Shown: piece after piece, positions 17,396 to 26,088 of the stretch | Layout: the number at the start of each line of letters is the position of its first letter | How positions within the stretch are numbered: position 1 is the stretch's first letter | DNA from: a virus | DNA: 46,016 bases | Virus record (IMG/VR): IMGVR_UViG_3300024520_000129 | Location: 1-46,016 of that record | Reading direction: 5' to 3' (one strand) | The notes under the pieces: model-generated | Told to the model about the DNA's origin: nothing | Database searches by the model: none | What the model saw: only the letters and a program-made list of their open reading frames with translations | Translations under genes and position numbers: made by a program

Positions 17396-17422
17396 ATGTC
17401 AAAGTGGGTACTTCTACTATAG
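17396..17422 (+). promoter_or_regulatory. Candidate promoter overlapping a possible 8-codon leader peptide
   Basis: GGGTACTTCTACTATAG at 17406-17422 is the cleanest copy of the recurring motif and has a T7-like ACTATAGG end. The same bases are read as the tiny frame MSKWVLLL-stop (ATG 17396), preceded by a strong AAAGGAG site. AGGAGTACCC at 17386-17395 is a near-perfect inverted partner of GGGTACTTCT. The site is about 150 bases before the scaffold start. Confidence 0.5.
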
Positions 17423-17573
17423 GCTACGTAACCCACCTGAGTAGCCCCCAGCCACGTCGGCGTGAAGACGAACCCCGATACCCTCACGGCCCCCAGGGAA
17501 ACGAGGAGTGCAGGTGGACTGCACGTCAATGGACTTACCCTACGTTGACGTAGAACAGATAAGGGAGAGAGAC

Positions 17574-18068
17574 ATGACCGAGAACACCACTGTCACAGGT
17601 GTCGAAGACGACCTGACGGAGGGCCAAGCAGAGGACAATGATCTGATCAAGAAACTGCGTAAGCAGTTGAAGGATGCGAAAGCGCAAGCCAAGATCAGTG
17701 AAGAAGAGAATGTTGGCTTCCGAGAAACTCGAAGTCAAGCGCGAGTTGACCAGGTAACCGAAGCTGTCAATGGCCTAGGTTATCCCCAGGGCGTATTGGA
17801 CGCACTGTTGGCAAGGGTTCAGGATGCTGACGAGGACGAGTTCCTTTCCATCCTGACTGATCTGCAGTCGGTAGCCCCGACTGACGATCCCGACCCCACA
17901 GTTACAGAGGACGCCCCCGTGGCGCCCTCACCAGCCTCGCTTGGGCAGCAGGTAGCTGCTGCTGCTTCGGGTGGAAGTGCTGTGGATGGCGTAGCTCGCC
18001 TCGCTGCTGCGAAAAGCATCGACGAGGTTAACGCTATCGCTGCTGAGTTGGGGCTTGATCAAGTCTAA
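17574..18068 (+). CDS. Capsid scaffold-like protein
   Basis: This 164-residue acidic protein lies directly before the major capsid gene. ATG 17574 (MTENTTVTGVEDD) has AGGGAGAG at the right distance; the open frame extends upstream to GTG 17508, but that start has its AGGA too close. An acidic N-terminus is followed by a coiled coil (about 20-55, LIKKLRKQLKDAKAQAKISEEE), then a helical section, a disordered Asp/Pro stretch and a C-terminal Ala-rich helical end. This composition and position match scaffolding proteins that shape the procapsid and then leave it. Confidence 0.65.
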   Translation: MTENTTVTGVEDDLTEGQAEDNDLIKKLRKQLKDAKAQAKISEEENVGFRETRSQARVDQVTEAVNGLGYPQGVLDALLARVQDADEDEFLSILTDLQSVAPTDDPDPTVTEDAPVAPSPASLGQQVAAAASGGSAVDGVARLAAAKSIDEVNAIAAELGLDQV

Positions 18069-18096
18069 GATTGCCTCACACTAAAGGAGATTACCC

Positions 18097-19032
18097 ATGG
18101 CTGTAGACCAGTTTTCGGGTACTTCTGCTCTAGCTGATCAGGTACAAACTGCATACGATCGTAACGCCTACTTCGGTTTGCGTACGATGCCAGTCTTCGA
18201 CCAGTTCGTGGACGTGAAACCTGGCAACGTTACCTCTCCTGGTAGCGCTGTCCAGTTCCTCCTCTGGACTGAGATGACTGCTGCGACCACTGCTCTCACC
18301 GAGACAGTTGACGTTGATGCTGTTGCCCTCGCTGACACCACGGTTACCGTGACGCCTAGTGAGTATGGTAACGCCATCCTTGTCACCCTCAAGGTTGAGA
18401 AGGACACGTTGCTCGTAGGCTTCGACCCAGACCTCGCGAATCTGTTGACCTATAACATGGTCATCTCGCAGGACACCATCGCACGTACTGCGTTCGATGC
18501 TGCTGGTACGGCTGCCTATGTCACGGGTTCTGCAGAGACCTCGCAGACCACGACTTCGATTATCACTGCCGACATTGTTCGGCGTGAGCGTTCGAACCTC
18601 GTGAACAGTGCTGTCCGTCCTTGGACGGGTAGTCTGTATGCTGCCCTCGTCCATCCAGACGTTGGCTATGACCTGAAAGGCGAGACTGGCGATGGCACCT
18701 GGGTTGCCCCCCACCAGTATGTTGACACTGCTGCGATCTACAACGATGAAATTGGAACCTTCGGTGGTTTCAAGTTCGTCGAGACTAGTCGTGCGTCTGT
18801 CAACCTTACGGGTGGTACGGGATCAACCGTGGACACCTACAACACTTACTTCCTCGGACAGCAAGCTGTTGCTAAGGCTGAGCCAATCGCTCCTCACGCT
18901 GTTATCGGACCTGTCACTGACAAGCTCTTGCGTTTCCGTCCCTTGGGATGGCATGCGTACATGGGCTACGGTACGTTCCGTACTGCGTCGATGCAGAATC
19001 TTTTGAGTGCTAGCTCTCTCGGAGGTGCCTAA
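18097..19032 (+). CDS. Major capsid protein, N4-gp56-like
   Basis: This 311-residue protein has a good ribosome site (AAAGGAG). The pattern 'TALTETVDVDAVALADTTVTVTPSEYGNAILVTLKVEKDTL' near residues 65-107 is typical of N4-gp56 family capsid proteins (HK97 fold). A later segment, SLYAALVHPDVGYDLKGETG, is also typical. It forms the icosahedral shell. GGGTACTTCT, the core of the recurring promoter-like motif, also occurs inside its first codons (18117-18126). It is coupled to the next gene by TAATGG. Confidence 0.85.
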   Translation: MAVDQFSGTSALADQVQTAYDRNAYFGLRTMPVFDQFVDVKPGNVTSPGSAVQFLLWTEMTAATTALTETVDVDAVALADTTVTVTPSEYGNAILVTLKVEKDTLLVGFDPDLANLLTYNMVISQDTIARTAFDAAGTAAYVTGSAETSQTTTSIITADIVRRERSNLVNSAVRPWTGSLYAALVHPDVGYDLKGETGDGTWVAPHQYVDTAAIYNDEIGTFGGFKFVETSRASVNLTGGTGSTVDTYNTYFLGQQAVAKAEPIAPHAVIGPVTDKLLRFRPLGWHAYMGYGTFRTASMQNLLSASSLGGA

Positions 19033-19340
19033 TGGGTAATAGTTACTCACAGGGCGCACAGAGTGCTGCTGCGTTGGGCGAGTTCTTCGTCGCAGGAAAC
19101 ATGTCGGCTGGTTCCCAGACGATCACTTCTGCGAAACTCACTGAGTCGTGGTCCGTCACGGACGGTGGGGGCACTGCCTTCACCCCTGACTGGATTATCG
19201 TATTCGGTTCCAACCAGGGCACGACTGGCAATGCCTACTCGACCACGATTAGTGGTACGACTGCTGGCCTTGTCACCGTGACACGAGCTACGTCGAGCGC
19301 TGCTGCGACAGTTTACTGGATCGCTGGCAACCTCGAATAA
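19032..19340 (+). CDS. Small beta-rich virion protein after the capsid gene
   Basis: This 102-residue protein is Ser/Thr/Ala/Gly-rich with alternating hydrophobic residues (SAKLTESWSVTDGGGTAFTPDWIIVFGSN). It shares the style and the 'AKLTES' stretch with the 122-aa protein at 17012, suggesting a distant duplication. A capsid decoration protein is the likeliest role. It is the last gene before a strong terminator. Confidence 0.55.
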   Translation: MGNSYSQGAQSAAALGEFFVAGNMSAGSQTITSAKLTESWSVTDGGGTAFTPDWIIVFGSNQGTTGNAYSTTISGTTAGLVTVTRATSSAAATVYWIAGNLE

Positions 19341-19357
19341 CACTCAACCCTACTAGA

Positions 19358-19388
19358 CAGAAAGCCCCCCTTACGGGGGGCTTTTCTG
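19358..19388. terminator. Bidirectional intrinsic terminator
   Basis: A GC-rich stem GCCCCCC / GGGGGGC with a TTAC loop is extended by CAGAAA / TTTTCTG, with a single-base bulge. T-runs result on both strands. It separates the rightward capsid genes from the leftward cargo pair. Confidence 0.85.
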
Positions 19389-19416
19389 CGTGAGGTGGGG
19401 TCAGGCAGGAAACCCC

Positions 19417-20307
19417 TTAGAGATAATGTTCGTCGTACCAACGTACTGTACTGATGACCGTGGACCACTCAAGGAATGGGGTGAACCCCAACACTTTACC
19501 TTGCTGCTCTAACCGTGCCTCCGTCATCGTAGCCCCGAAGCCATCATCGGTTTCGCCAGGACGCATGGGCAGGAACTCCATTTCTAGTGGCACTCCTGCG
19601 AATGCGCTGATACGTTCAGCTAGCTTACGTACGCTCATGTTGCCATTCATTGCTGCACCGTAGAAGTGGGGAGCTTCGATGCTCGCATGGTCTAAGGCTG
19701 AGACCATGACCCTCGCTATGTCTCGTGCGTGCACGAGGTTGATCATCTGGTCACCTTCCCCGTACACGGGGAGAGGTTTCCCTTCGAGCGCAGCGAGAGC
19801 GAACGTGGGGACTATCTTTTGGGGGTGTCCTGGTCCGTGCGCTTGCCTCGGCCCGAAGGCGTTAAACGCTTGGACAGTAGCGAGACGAAGACCCTTGTGT
19901 TCAGCAAGGCCTCTCGCAAGACGTACGCCCGCACCCCTCGTAGTCTCATACGGATTCGTCCAAACGTGTGGTTGTTCAATCGTGACATACGGTACCTCCA
20001 GTCGTCGGGCTGCTTCAGCCACATTGTATTGTCCTTTGACATTCACGTCGATAGCTGCCTCGACATTGTCGAATAGTTCGTGCGTACCGAGGAGGCCAGC
20101 GAGGTTGATGACGCCCGTGATCTCGGTGCTCTCACCTAGGGCCATAGACATCTCGATGTTCTCAGGTCCCCAGCGCACGTCGATGTACTCGATGTGATCG
20201 TCCCTCGGGTAGGCGTTGTCCATCGGGATGACAGACTTACCTTGCTCCATCAGCACGTCCACTACGTGGGACCCGATGAACCCTGCTGCGCCTACGACTA
20301 CGATCAT
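19417..20307 (-). CDS. NAD-dependent epimerase/dehydratase (extended SDR)
   Basis: This 296-residue protein has a Rossmann nucleotide-binding start (GAAGFIGSH, the GxxGxxG pattern at 6-12) and a family-typical middle (INLAGLLGTHELFDN, NAFGPRQAHGPGHPQKIVPTF). These enzymes interconvert nucleotide sugars. The catalytic Tyr-x3-Lys is altered: Tyr120 is followed by Arg124 (PYETTR) rather than Lys, so activity may be changed. ATG 20307 overlaps the upstream glycosyltransferase stop (ATGA), so the two form one operon. They probably make or attach a sugar to the host envelope, phage DNA or virion. Confidence 0.85.
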   Translation of the reverse strand: MIVVVGAAGFIGSHVVDVLMEQGKSVIPMDNAYPRDDHIEYIDVRWGPENIEMSMALGESTEITGVINLAGLLGTHELFDNVEAAIDVNVKGQYNVAEAARRLEVPYVTIEQPHVWTNPYETTRGAGVRLARGLAEHKGLRLATVQAFNAFGPRQAHGPGHPQKIVPTFALAALEGKPLPVYGEGDQMINLVHARDIARVMVSALDHASIEAPHFYGAAMNGNMSVRKLAERISAFAGVPLEMEFLPMRPGETDDGFGATMTEARLEQQGKVLGFTPFLEWSTVISTVRWYDEHYL

Positions 20308-21074
20308 GGCCTTGTGTCCTTGTTGTCAGGGTTAGCGTACCACACTTGTGTTGCCATTTCGTGTGTGATCTCAAACTTCTTGATGTGCCCACACTTCACG
20401 TTAGTGTCGATGAGGGGAGTCTCCCCTGTGGCTGCTTTCGCTCGTTCGAAGAACTCCATGTCGGGTCCCTTCGGGGTGTTCCCTGCTCCTTGTTCTAGTT
20501 CGTCGATCCAGATGTTGTTGTACTGTGGCTCGTACATGGCGTGCATGGCTTCGAGCACTGATCGGTGGATCAGGATACAGAAGAACCCTGTTGCGTCAGC
20601 TTCCACGTACCGTTGCCACGGTGGTTCGTTGATGATGTACGTGTCCCCAATCGCACCACCTGACTCTTCGATGTGTGGGTCATCGTCTAGGGCTTCCATG
20701 ACAATGGAAGCTAGGAACGGTGGGTTCGATTCGGGCTTGTAGATGTAACCGAGGCCACCTACGAGTTTGCGTTTCTTCGTTTCGGCTGTGTGTAGTAGCG
20801 TCTTGAGCGCATCTTTGGGGAGTACCATGTCAGCGTCCACCATCCAGAACCATTCGAACATGGGTGGGGACTGCATGAAGTCTTTGATCACCTGGTTCCT
20901 GGCACGCTGAATGCGTGCCCCTCCTCCACCAGTGAACCCTTGGAGTCTACGTTCTGCGATGACGTTGCTCGCCAAGCTGATGGCAAACTTGTCTTCGACT
21001 TGCGTTGGTGAGACAAACCCTGCCATCACAAGACCTTTGGTCTTGGAAGGTCGCCTCTTCTTAGCTCTGCTCAT
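20304..21074 (-). CDS. Glycosyltransferase, GT-A type
   Basis: ATG 21074 gives 256 residues. The open frame extends 54 codons further, but that would run across the promoter-like motif at 21096 and the next rightward gene. MVDADMVLP (Asp80-x-Asp82) is a DxD motif of GT-A fold transferases, which binds the metal and nucleotide sugar. Preceding RARNQVIKDFM and following ATGFFCILIHRSVLEAM fit the family. The N-terminus is basic. It is transcribed against all structural genes and couples to the epimerase downstream, which suggests an acquired cargo cassette. Confidence 0.75.
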   Translation of the reverse strand: MSRAKKRRPSKTKGLVMAGFVSPTQVEDKFAISLASNVIAERRLQGFTGGGGARIQRARNQVIKDFMQSPPMFEWFWMVDADMVLPKDALKTLLHTAETKKRKLVGGLGYIYKPESNPPFLASIVMEALDDDPHIEESGGAIGDTYIINEPPWQRYVEADATGFFCILIHRSVLEAMHAMYEPQYNNIWIDELEQGAGNTPKGPDMEFFERAKAATGETPLIDTNVKCGHIKKFEITHEMATQVWYANPDNKDTRP

Positions 21075-21095
21075 TAGTGGAGATGATAGTAGGTA

Positions 21096-21112
21096 GGGTA
21101 CTTTTAGTATAG
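21096..21112 (+). promoter_or_regulatory. Candidate phage promoter (GGGTACTTTTAGTATAG)
   Basis: This copy of the motif ends one base before ATG 21114. There is no ribosome site in the gap, so a transcript starting at its final G would be practically leaderless. It restarts rightward transcription after the leftward cargo pair. Confidence 0.55.
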
Positions 21113-21113
21113 C

Positions 21114-21422
21114 ATGCCAACATTTACACCGACGACCTATGATGGTCCTAGTCGCATGGCTGGACCTGAGCGAGATCATCCCCAGCAAGGCTCTGACTTC
21201 TGGAGATTCTATCGTCAACTCCCGATTGGGTACCATGTACTCATCACTAGTGGGGTTGCCACAGCCAGTCCTGGTGTTCAGTCAGTGGACACTGAGGATT
21301 TAGATAACGCTGACTCAGGTAGTGGGGAAGGGGGTAAGGCCTGGTTCCGTGGAGGCCTTACGTACACAGTAACAGCAGCCGAGGATACGATCTTGAGCGC
21401 TGCAGGATACACGGTAACTTAA
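21114..21422 (+). CDS. Small virion-associated protein (unknown)
   Basis: This 102-residue protein has a polar, Pro/Gly-rich N-terminus (MPTFTPTTYDGPSRMAGPERD) and a beta-type C-terminus (AWFRGGLTYTVTAAEDTILSAAGYTVT). No family is recognised. It is the first gene after the candidate promoter and has no Shine-Dalgarno sequence. Confidence 0.5.
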   Translation: MPTFTPTTYDGPSRMAGPERDHPQQGSDFWRFYRQLPIGYHVLITSGVATASPGVQSVDTEDLDNADSGSGEGGKAWFRGGLTYTVTAAEDTILSAAGYTVT

Positions 21423-21431
21423 GGAGAAACT

Positions 21432-21674
21432 ATGCCACGTAAACGCAGAGTGAGACGAGCTACGTCTAAACGACTTGGACGTGCCAAGTCAGGTAGGGTA
21501 GTGAACAAGAGCAGCCGAGGCTCACGTGCACGTACTAAGCTGACGAAGACTCAGATCAAGCGTAACGCTCAGAACAGGAGAGGTGGTCGCACCCGAACGG
21601 GGACCACCACTACGACTCGCCCAAGGAGAAAGACCAACACGCCGAAGGCACGAAGGGGTGGAAGGCTAAGGTGA
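21432..21674 (+). CDS. Very basic protamine-like protein
   Basis: This 80-residue protein has 32 Lys/Arg and no Asp or Glu, with repeated RR/RK clusters and a Thr run. AAGGAG precedes ATG 21432. Such proteins bind nucleic acid through charge. In a structural operon it could help condense the packaged DNA or occupy the capsid interior, by analogy with protamine-like core proteins; that is inference. Its stop overlaps the next GTG start. Confidence 0.65.
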   Translation: MPRKRRVRRATSKRLGRAKSGRVVNKSSRGSRARTKLTKTQIKRNAQNRRGGRTRTGTTTTTRPRRKTNTPKARRGGRLR

Positions 21675-22084
21675 CGGACCCGTACGAGCATCAGGGACGT
21701 GGGAAGCCCACAGTCCACGAGGACTGGCGACCTGGGCTGACCTGTGACCTTTGTGATGCGTTCTCGATGGGGAAGCAGATGGCATTGCGTGGCAACTTCG
21801 ACGACAATTGGGCTGGACTCAGCTTCGCCTCTGTCCCTGGTGGGAACAGTGGCTCACGCATGGGTGGCCTGACTCCTATGGAGTCACAGAAGAAGTTTGA
21901 TGGTGACCTCTACGCTTACGAGGACGCTAAGAAGGCTGGCCTCCAGCCTGACACGAGCACCAAGGCTGGTGTCGAGAAGGCTGAGAAACGAGCATACTCG
22001 TTCGATCGAGTGAAGGGCAAAGCAGACAAAGGCATGTATGAGATCAGTGGTGACCTCAAGCAGACCATGGAAGGGGCCATGTAA
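21671..22084 (+). CDS. Putative virion protein (unknown)
   Basis: This 137-residue protein starts at GTG 21671, overlapping the previous stop by four bases (GTGA). It has one Cys-x2-Cys (TCDLCDAF), a Gly/Ser-rich centre and a Lys-rich helical end. No family is recognised. It is coupled to the next gene by TAATGG. Confidence 0.5.
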   Translation: MTDPYEHQGRGKPTVHEDWRPGLTCDLCDAFSMGKQMALRGNFDDNWAGLSFASVPGGNSGSRMGGLTPMESQKKFDGDLYAYEDAKKAGLQPDTSTKAGVEKAEKRAYSFDRVKGKADKGMYEISGDLKQTMEGAM

Positions 22085-22986
22085 TGGCACTGGCAGACTA
22101 CGTCCAGAGAACTAGACAGATAATGACAGGGTATGGTCTAGGGGAGAAGCCTGTCCTGCTGCAGGTAGCAGCAGATGCAGTCAACACAGTGTCAGGTGAT
22201 ACGGTGTTGATCTCGTTGCTCGACGGTACCAACAGTGGCAAGGTACGGGCAGGTGACGTGTTGAGCACGTGGAATCCTGCCACTGAGGCGCTCGCATGGA
22301 CAGGTTACGTGCTCGCAGTGAACGGGACCACCGATGTGGTGACGTGCGTGAACGGGTACGAAGGTACGACTGTCATAGCGAACGCTGCCACAACTCACGA
22401 TGCTGGTGTACTGCAACTCCATGGTGAGGGCGTCCCAACTGACCATGCTTTGATCAACGCTATCCAGGTGGTCGAGAACACGCTGCTGTTCCCAGGTATC
22501 TTCAAGTTAGAGTTTGACACTGAGACTGCCAACCTGTCGCATGGTCGTGTGGACCTGGACGCTGAGGTGGAGAGCATCGACCAGGCTTGGCAGATCGTAG
22601 GTGTGGATCGTGTGAAGATTTCGTACGGGTTGGAGAAGCAGTCACCTTCAGTGGCTGCTCCTGGTACTGCTGCTGTGGTTGGGGTCTTCGACCCTGTAGC
22701 TGCAGGCACCATCTACCTCTCCACGGTCAGGCGCATGGTGGTAGGGACAGACGAGGCCACGTACCCTCAGTTGGTGGAGGTCGTAGCGCTCGGCGCTGCT
22801 GCCATCGCAGCAGGGTTCGCTCGCCCTGAGACCACTCTAGCTATCAGCAAGCAGGACAGTAGGGAGCGTGGACGTGCCCCCGATATCGGTCAAGCCTTGT
22901 GGCGTGACTTCTTCGCCATCAGGGACTCGTGGGCTGATGACATAGCACGAGAGACAGCAGACGAGATCGAAGTATTTAGGGGCTAA
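22084..22986 (+). CDS. Putative head-tail or tail-tube protein
   Basis: This 300-residue protein has three parts: a helical start, a central beta-type domain (DTVLISLLDGTNSGKVRAGDVLS..., VTCVNGYEGTTVI) and a helical end (LWRDFFAIRDSWADDIARETADEIEVF). Length and position, directly before a large beta-rich tail protein, fit an adaptor or tail-tubular protein of a short-tailed phage. No direct family motif is seen. Confidence 0.5.
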   Translation: MALADYVQRTRQIMTGYGLGEKPVLLQVAADAVNTVSGDTVLISLLDGTNSGKVRAGDVLSTWNPATEALAWTGYVLAVNGTTDVVTCVNGYEGTTVIANAATTHDAGVLQLHGEGVPTDHALINAIQVVENTLLFPGIFKLEFDTETANLSHGRVDLDAEVESIDQAWQIVGVDRVKISYGLEKQSPSVAAPGTAAVVGVFDPVAAGTIYLSTVRRMVVGTDEATYPQLVEVVALGAAAIAAGFARPETTLAISKQDSRERGRAPDIGQALWRDFFAIRDSWADDIARETADEIEVFRG

Positions 22987-22988
22987 CT

Positions 22989-24995
22989 ATGGTCCAACGT
23001 AAAGGCTCCCAGAAGTGGGACTTCACGATTGATGGCAACAAGTTCAAGGTTGCTAAGGGACAAGAGAACGCAGGCTACCAGCATGCGTGGCAGCACATCT
23101 CAGTCAACGAGCAGGAACGCTACGCTCCTGAGACACGTGGCCACATGCAGTCACGTCCTGACCTACGTGGCTTCGTCCAAACTGACTGGAGTGGTGGGCA
23201 AACCTGGTTCAAACCTACGCTTCCTAGCTCTGATGGGAAGACCTTCTTCTCTGCGAGCCTGTTCGACTCGTGGTCCAAGCCTGGTAACCTAGTCCCACTG
23301 AACGATATCACACAGTCCACCACTACCGAACTAGATGACTCGGGTCACATGTTCGTGCGTGCTGATGGTGGCATCATCGTCATCGGTGATACGAGCGTGA
23401 CTGACGCTTCGGCTCGTGACGTGTACATTTGGTCCTCAGCAGGGGACGACTGGTCTCGTGTATCTAACCTGCACTCTGCCCTGAACGCACGTGAGTGGGT
23501 GCATGGGGTTGTGTACAACCCTGTCGATGGTCTCGCCTACTACCTAGCTGGTGACACGAACGGTGTCACGGGTGGTGGTGACCTTGGGAACTTCAACCCA
23601 GCAGCCACAGCAGAGAACACGAGTGTCATCGGGTCCCTCACCTTCAGTCCTGGGTCCAGCATCTTCATCTTCGATGGTCGAGTCATGTGGTATAACGGGG
23701 ACAAGGTGTCCTACGACAACGCAGGCACCGAGGTGACCACCACTGACGACAACCTCGGCTTCGACATCCTCGCCTCTGCTACCTTCTTCGACGACACAGG
23801 CTCCGATCCTATCGTAGATATGGGGTCAATCAACTTGGCGACTGCCACTGATCGTGGGGTCTTCTACATCAAGAACGTGCGCCAGCCCTCAGGGCAGCCT
23901 CAGGCTCGTATCTTCCGAGTGGAGGTCACGGACGCACGAACGTACATCAGACAGCCAATAGGTTCCCTCCCAGAGGGGTTACTGGCCTTGAACTGTCGGT
24001 GGTTCATGGATTCCCTGCTCATTGTGGCCACCCCTGACTGGTCGTTGATGGCTGACAATGATCGCACGAACCAGTTCTTCCGTTCCCAACTGTGGCACTT
24101 CACTCAGGGTAGCATCGGTGCAGTGGGCACGTTCGACGGGGAAGCCTCACCTAGTGAGTCTCCCCTGTACTTCCCCAGGGCTGACGGGCACGTGCAGTTC
24201 ATCACCTCAGATCAGCGCCTGTGGGCGTTCGACGCTGTACGTGGTGGCGTACACCAAGTGTTCGACTACACCACAGCGTTCGATAGTGGGTTCATCTCTA
24301 GCTCCCAGAACGTGAACAGCAGTGGGGAACAGATCGACGTGATGGTAGGGAACGACACGACGCTCACGCAGAAGCGTAGCTGGACTGCTGACCCGAAGAC
24401 GGGCGCATGGGCAGCCAAGTCCTACACCCTCGTGTCCAACTACTTCGACTTCGGAGTGGCCCTAGAGGACAAGCAGTTGATCAGCGTGACTGCCTTGTTC
24501 GAAGCTGGTAGTGCGAACGAAACGTACACTATCGAAGTCCAGAACGACGATGATGGGGTGTGGACTCAAGTCGCCTCAATGACTGGTGCAGTGGGTGGTA
24601 GCCCCGTGACCACAGACATCACGGGTAGCAACATCACGGGTAACCGTTTCCAGTATCGTATCAAACTCCAGATCGACTCTGGTACTAACATGCCTGAGTT
24701 CCGTGGCCTCAAGTTCCGTGCCCTGTCAGGGGAAACGGTGGAGGTGTGGGACCTGATCCTTGACGGGTCAGAGATCGTGAACGTGGAGAACGAGAAGCAA
24801 GACCCGAACGTGGTGTTCGGGAACCTCAACACTACGGGCAGGAAGAACGTGTTCGTGTCCTTCACTGACCATTACGGTCGCAGCGACCAGGATGCTGACA
24901 GTGCTGTGGACGTGCGCTTGGACGCAGTGCAGGCAATCAAAGGCGACTCAGGCGAGACGCTGTACAACGTGAGGCTCACCAAGGTAGACGTTTAA
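22989..24995 (+). CDS. Large beta-rich tail (nozzle-like) protein
   Basis: This 668-residue protein consists mostly of repeated beta-strand units with Trp/Asp/Gly turns (VYIWSSAGDDWSRVSN, SIFIFDGRVMWYNGD, RLWAFDAVRGGVHQVF). The pattern suggests a beta-propeller followed by beta-sandwich domains. It starts at ATG 22989 with AGGGG upstream. In short-tailed phages a protein of this kind and position forms the tail nozzle or distal tail. It is coupled to the fiber gene by TAATGG. Confidence 0.6.
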   Translation: MVQRKGSQKWDFTIDGNKFKVAKGQENAGYQHAWQHISVNEQERYAPETRGHMQSRPDLRGFVQTDWSGGQTWFKPTLPSSDGKTFFSASLFDSWSKPGNLVPLNDITQSTTTELDDSGHMFVRADGGIIVIGDTSVTDASARDVYIWSSAGDDWSRVSNLHSALNAREWVHGVVYNPVDGLAYYLAGDTNGVTGGGDLGNFNPAATAENTSVIGSLTFSPGSSIFIFDGRVMWYNGDKVSYDNAGTEVTTTDDNLGFDILASATFFDDTGSDPIVDMGSINLATATDRGVFYIKNVRQPSGQPQARIFRVEVTDARTYIRQPIGSLPEGLLALNCRWFMDSLLIVATPDWSLMADNDRTNQFFRSQLWHFTQGSIGAVGTFDGEASPSESPLYFPRADGHVQFITSDQRLWAFDAVRGGVHQVFDYTTAFDSGFISSSQNVNSSGEQIDVMVGNDTTLTQKRSWTADPKTGAWAAKSYTLVSNYFDFGVALEDKQLISVTALFEAGSANETYTIEVQNDDDGVWTQVASMTGAVGGSPVTTDITGSNITGNRFQYRIKLQIDSGTNMPEFRGLKFRALSGETVEVWDLILDGSEIVNVENEKQDPNVVFGNLNTTGRKNVFVSFTDHYGRSDQDADSAVDVRLDAVQAIKGDSGETLYNVRLTKVDV

Positions 24996-26071
24996 TGGCC
25001 GAACCAGAACACTTCGGTCCCCTTGAGTTCTCGACTGTCCTGGTCGAGCGTCTGAACCGTCCTATCGCAGTCGCTGACATTCAAGTGTCACTCGGAGACC
25101 TACTTGACGTGACCCTGGTCACAGCCACATCGGGTGATGCTCTCATGCACGACGGTAGCGTGTGGGCGAACCGACCCCTGGTCGAGGCTGACATCACAGA
25201 CCTCGGGTCTTACATAACTACACTCGCTTTCGGTGGACTGTCTGACGTGACAGCTACAGAGGGTACAAGGTTCGTGCCTGCCTGGTCAGGTTCAGCATGG
25301 GTGGGACGTGCCCTCGTGGAGGCTGACATCAGCGACCTCTCACACACTGGAGCGTACAGTCACCCTGACCCTATGCTCTTCTCAGACGGGAACGCTGGCG
25401 CACCAGCGTGGGCCTTCGCTGCTGCAGGACAGCAGGATGTAGGCGCCTACCGTAAAGGCACTGACTCTATCGGCTGGTCCACGGGTGGAGTGGAGAGGTT
25501 CTACATCTCGTCAGGTGGCACATTCCACGTGCTCGACGACATCACCTTCGACACGGACGCCAAGTTCATCAACAACCAGGACGGGAACCCCATGTGGGGT
25601 GTGAACCAGAGTGGTGTCACCACCGACATTGACAACCTGGACTTCCTTCCCAACATGGTGTACGTGGAACCTTCGAACCTTACGTCCTTCACTGAGAACG
25701 CATGGACTGAGGTCCCAGGGACCAACTCGATCGTATGGGACCACGTAGGTACGAACCGTACTATCTACGTGCAAGCCTCGGGGGTAGGTAGGTTCCGTGA
25801 GACTGCAGCAGTCGCGTACAATGTGGGCCTCCGAGTGGAGATCAGCATTGATGGGGGTAGCACCTGGTCCACGGGGACTGAGGCACAAGGGTACGTGGGC
25901 ACTGGCACGGGTGGAGGAGGCTACCGTGAGAACATGGCTAGCCTCATGCAAGTATCAGGCACAGCAACGGGTGACGCTAAGACTCGACTCATGTATTTCG
26001 TTGCCACAGGCAACTCACCTGACGGATTAGACCATATGGCGATCATGTCGAACGTCGCCATGAACCACTAG
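24995..26071 (+). CDS. Tail fiber protein with N-terminal tandem repeats
   Basis: This 358-residue protein has two similar units of about 45 residues near its N-terminus. Both follow 'L.DVT...W..R.LVEADI.DL' (LVEADITDL and LVEADISDL), a common fiber repeat. A beta-rich, Gly-rich distal part follows (STWSTGTEAQGYVGTGTGGGGY). Such fibers contact the host surface. The gene precedes the endolysin and a candidate promoter. Confidence 0.7.
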   Translation: MAEPEHFGPLEFSTVLVERLNRPIAVADIQVSLGDLLDVTLVTATSGDALMHDGSVWANRPLVEADITDLGSYITTLAFGGLSDVTATEGTRFVPAWSGSAWVGRALVEADISDLSHTGAYSHPDPMLFSDGNAGAPAWAFAAAGQQDVGAYRKGTDSIGWSTGGVERFYISSGGTFHVLDDITFDTDAKFINNQDGNPMWGVNQSGVTTDIDNLDFLPNMVYVEPSNLTSFTENAWTEVPGTNSIVWDHVGTNRTIYVQASGVGRFRETAAVAYNVGLRVEISIDGGSTWSTGTEAQGYVGTGTGGGGYRENMASLMQVSGTATGDAKTRLMYFVATGNSPDGLDHMAIMSNVAMNH

Positions 26072-26073
26072 AA

Positions 26074-26088
26074 AGGTACTTATAGGGT
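26074..26088 (+). promoter_or_regulatory. Candidate phage promoter directly before the endolysin ATG
   Basis: AGGTACTTATAGGGT is a variant copy of the recurring motif and ends exactly at the start codon of the amidase. No Shine-Dalgarno sequence fits between them, so a leaderless or near-leaderless transcript is expected. Confidence 0.45.

Noticed and set aside
20304-21236. Longer 310-aa form of the glycosyltransferase
   Set aside because: The extra N-terminus would cover the promoter-like motif and the next rightward gene, and its sequence does not fit the family.
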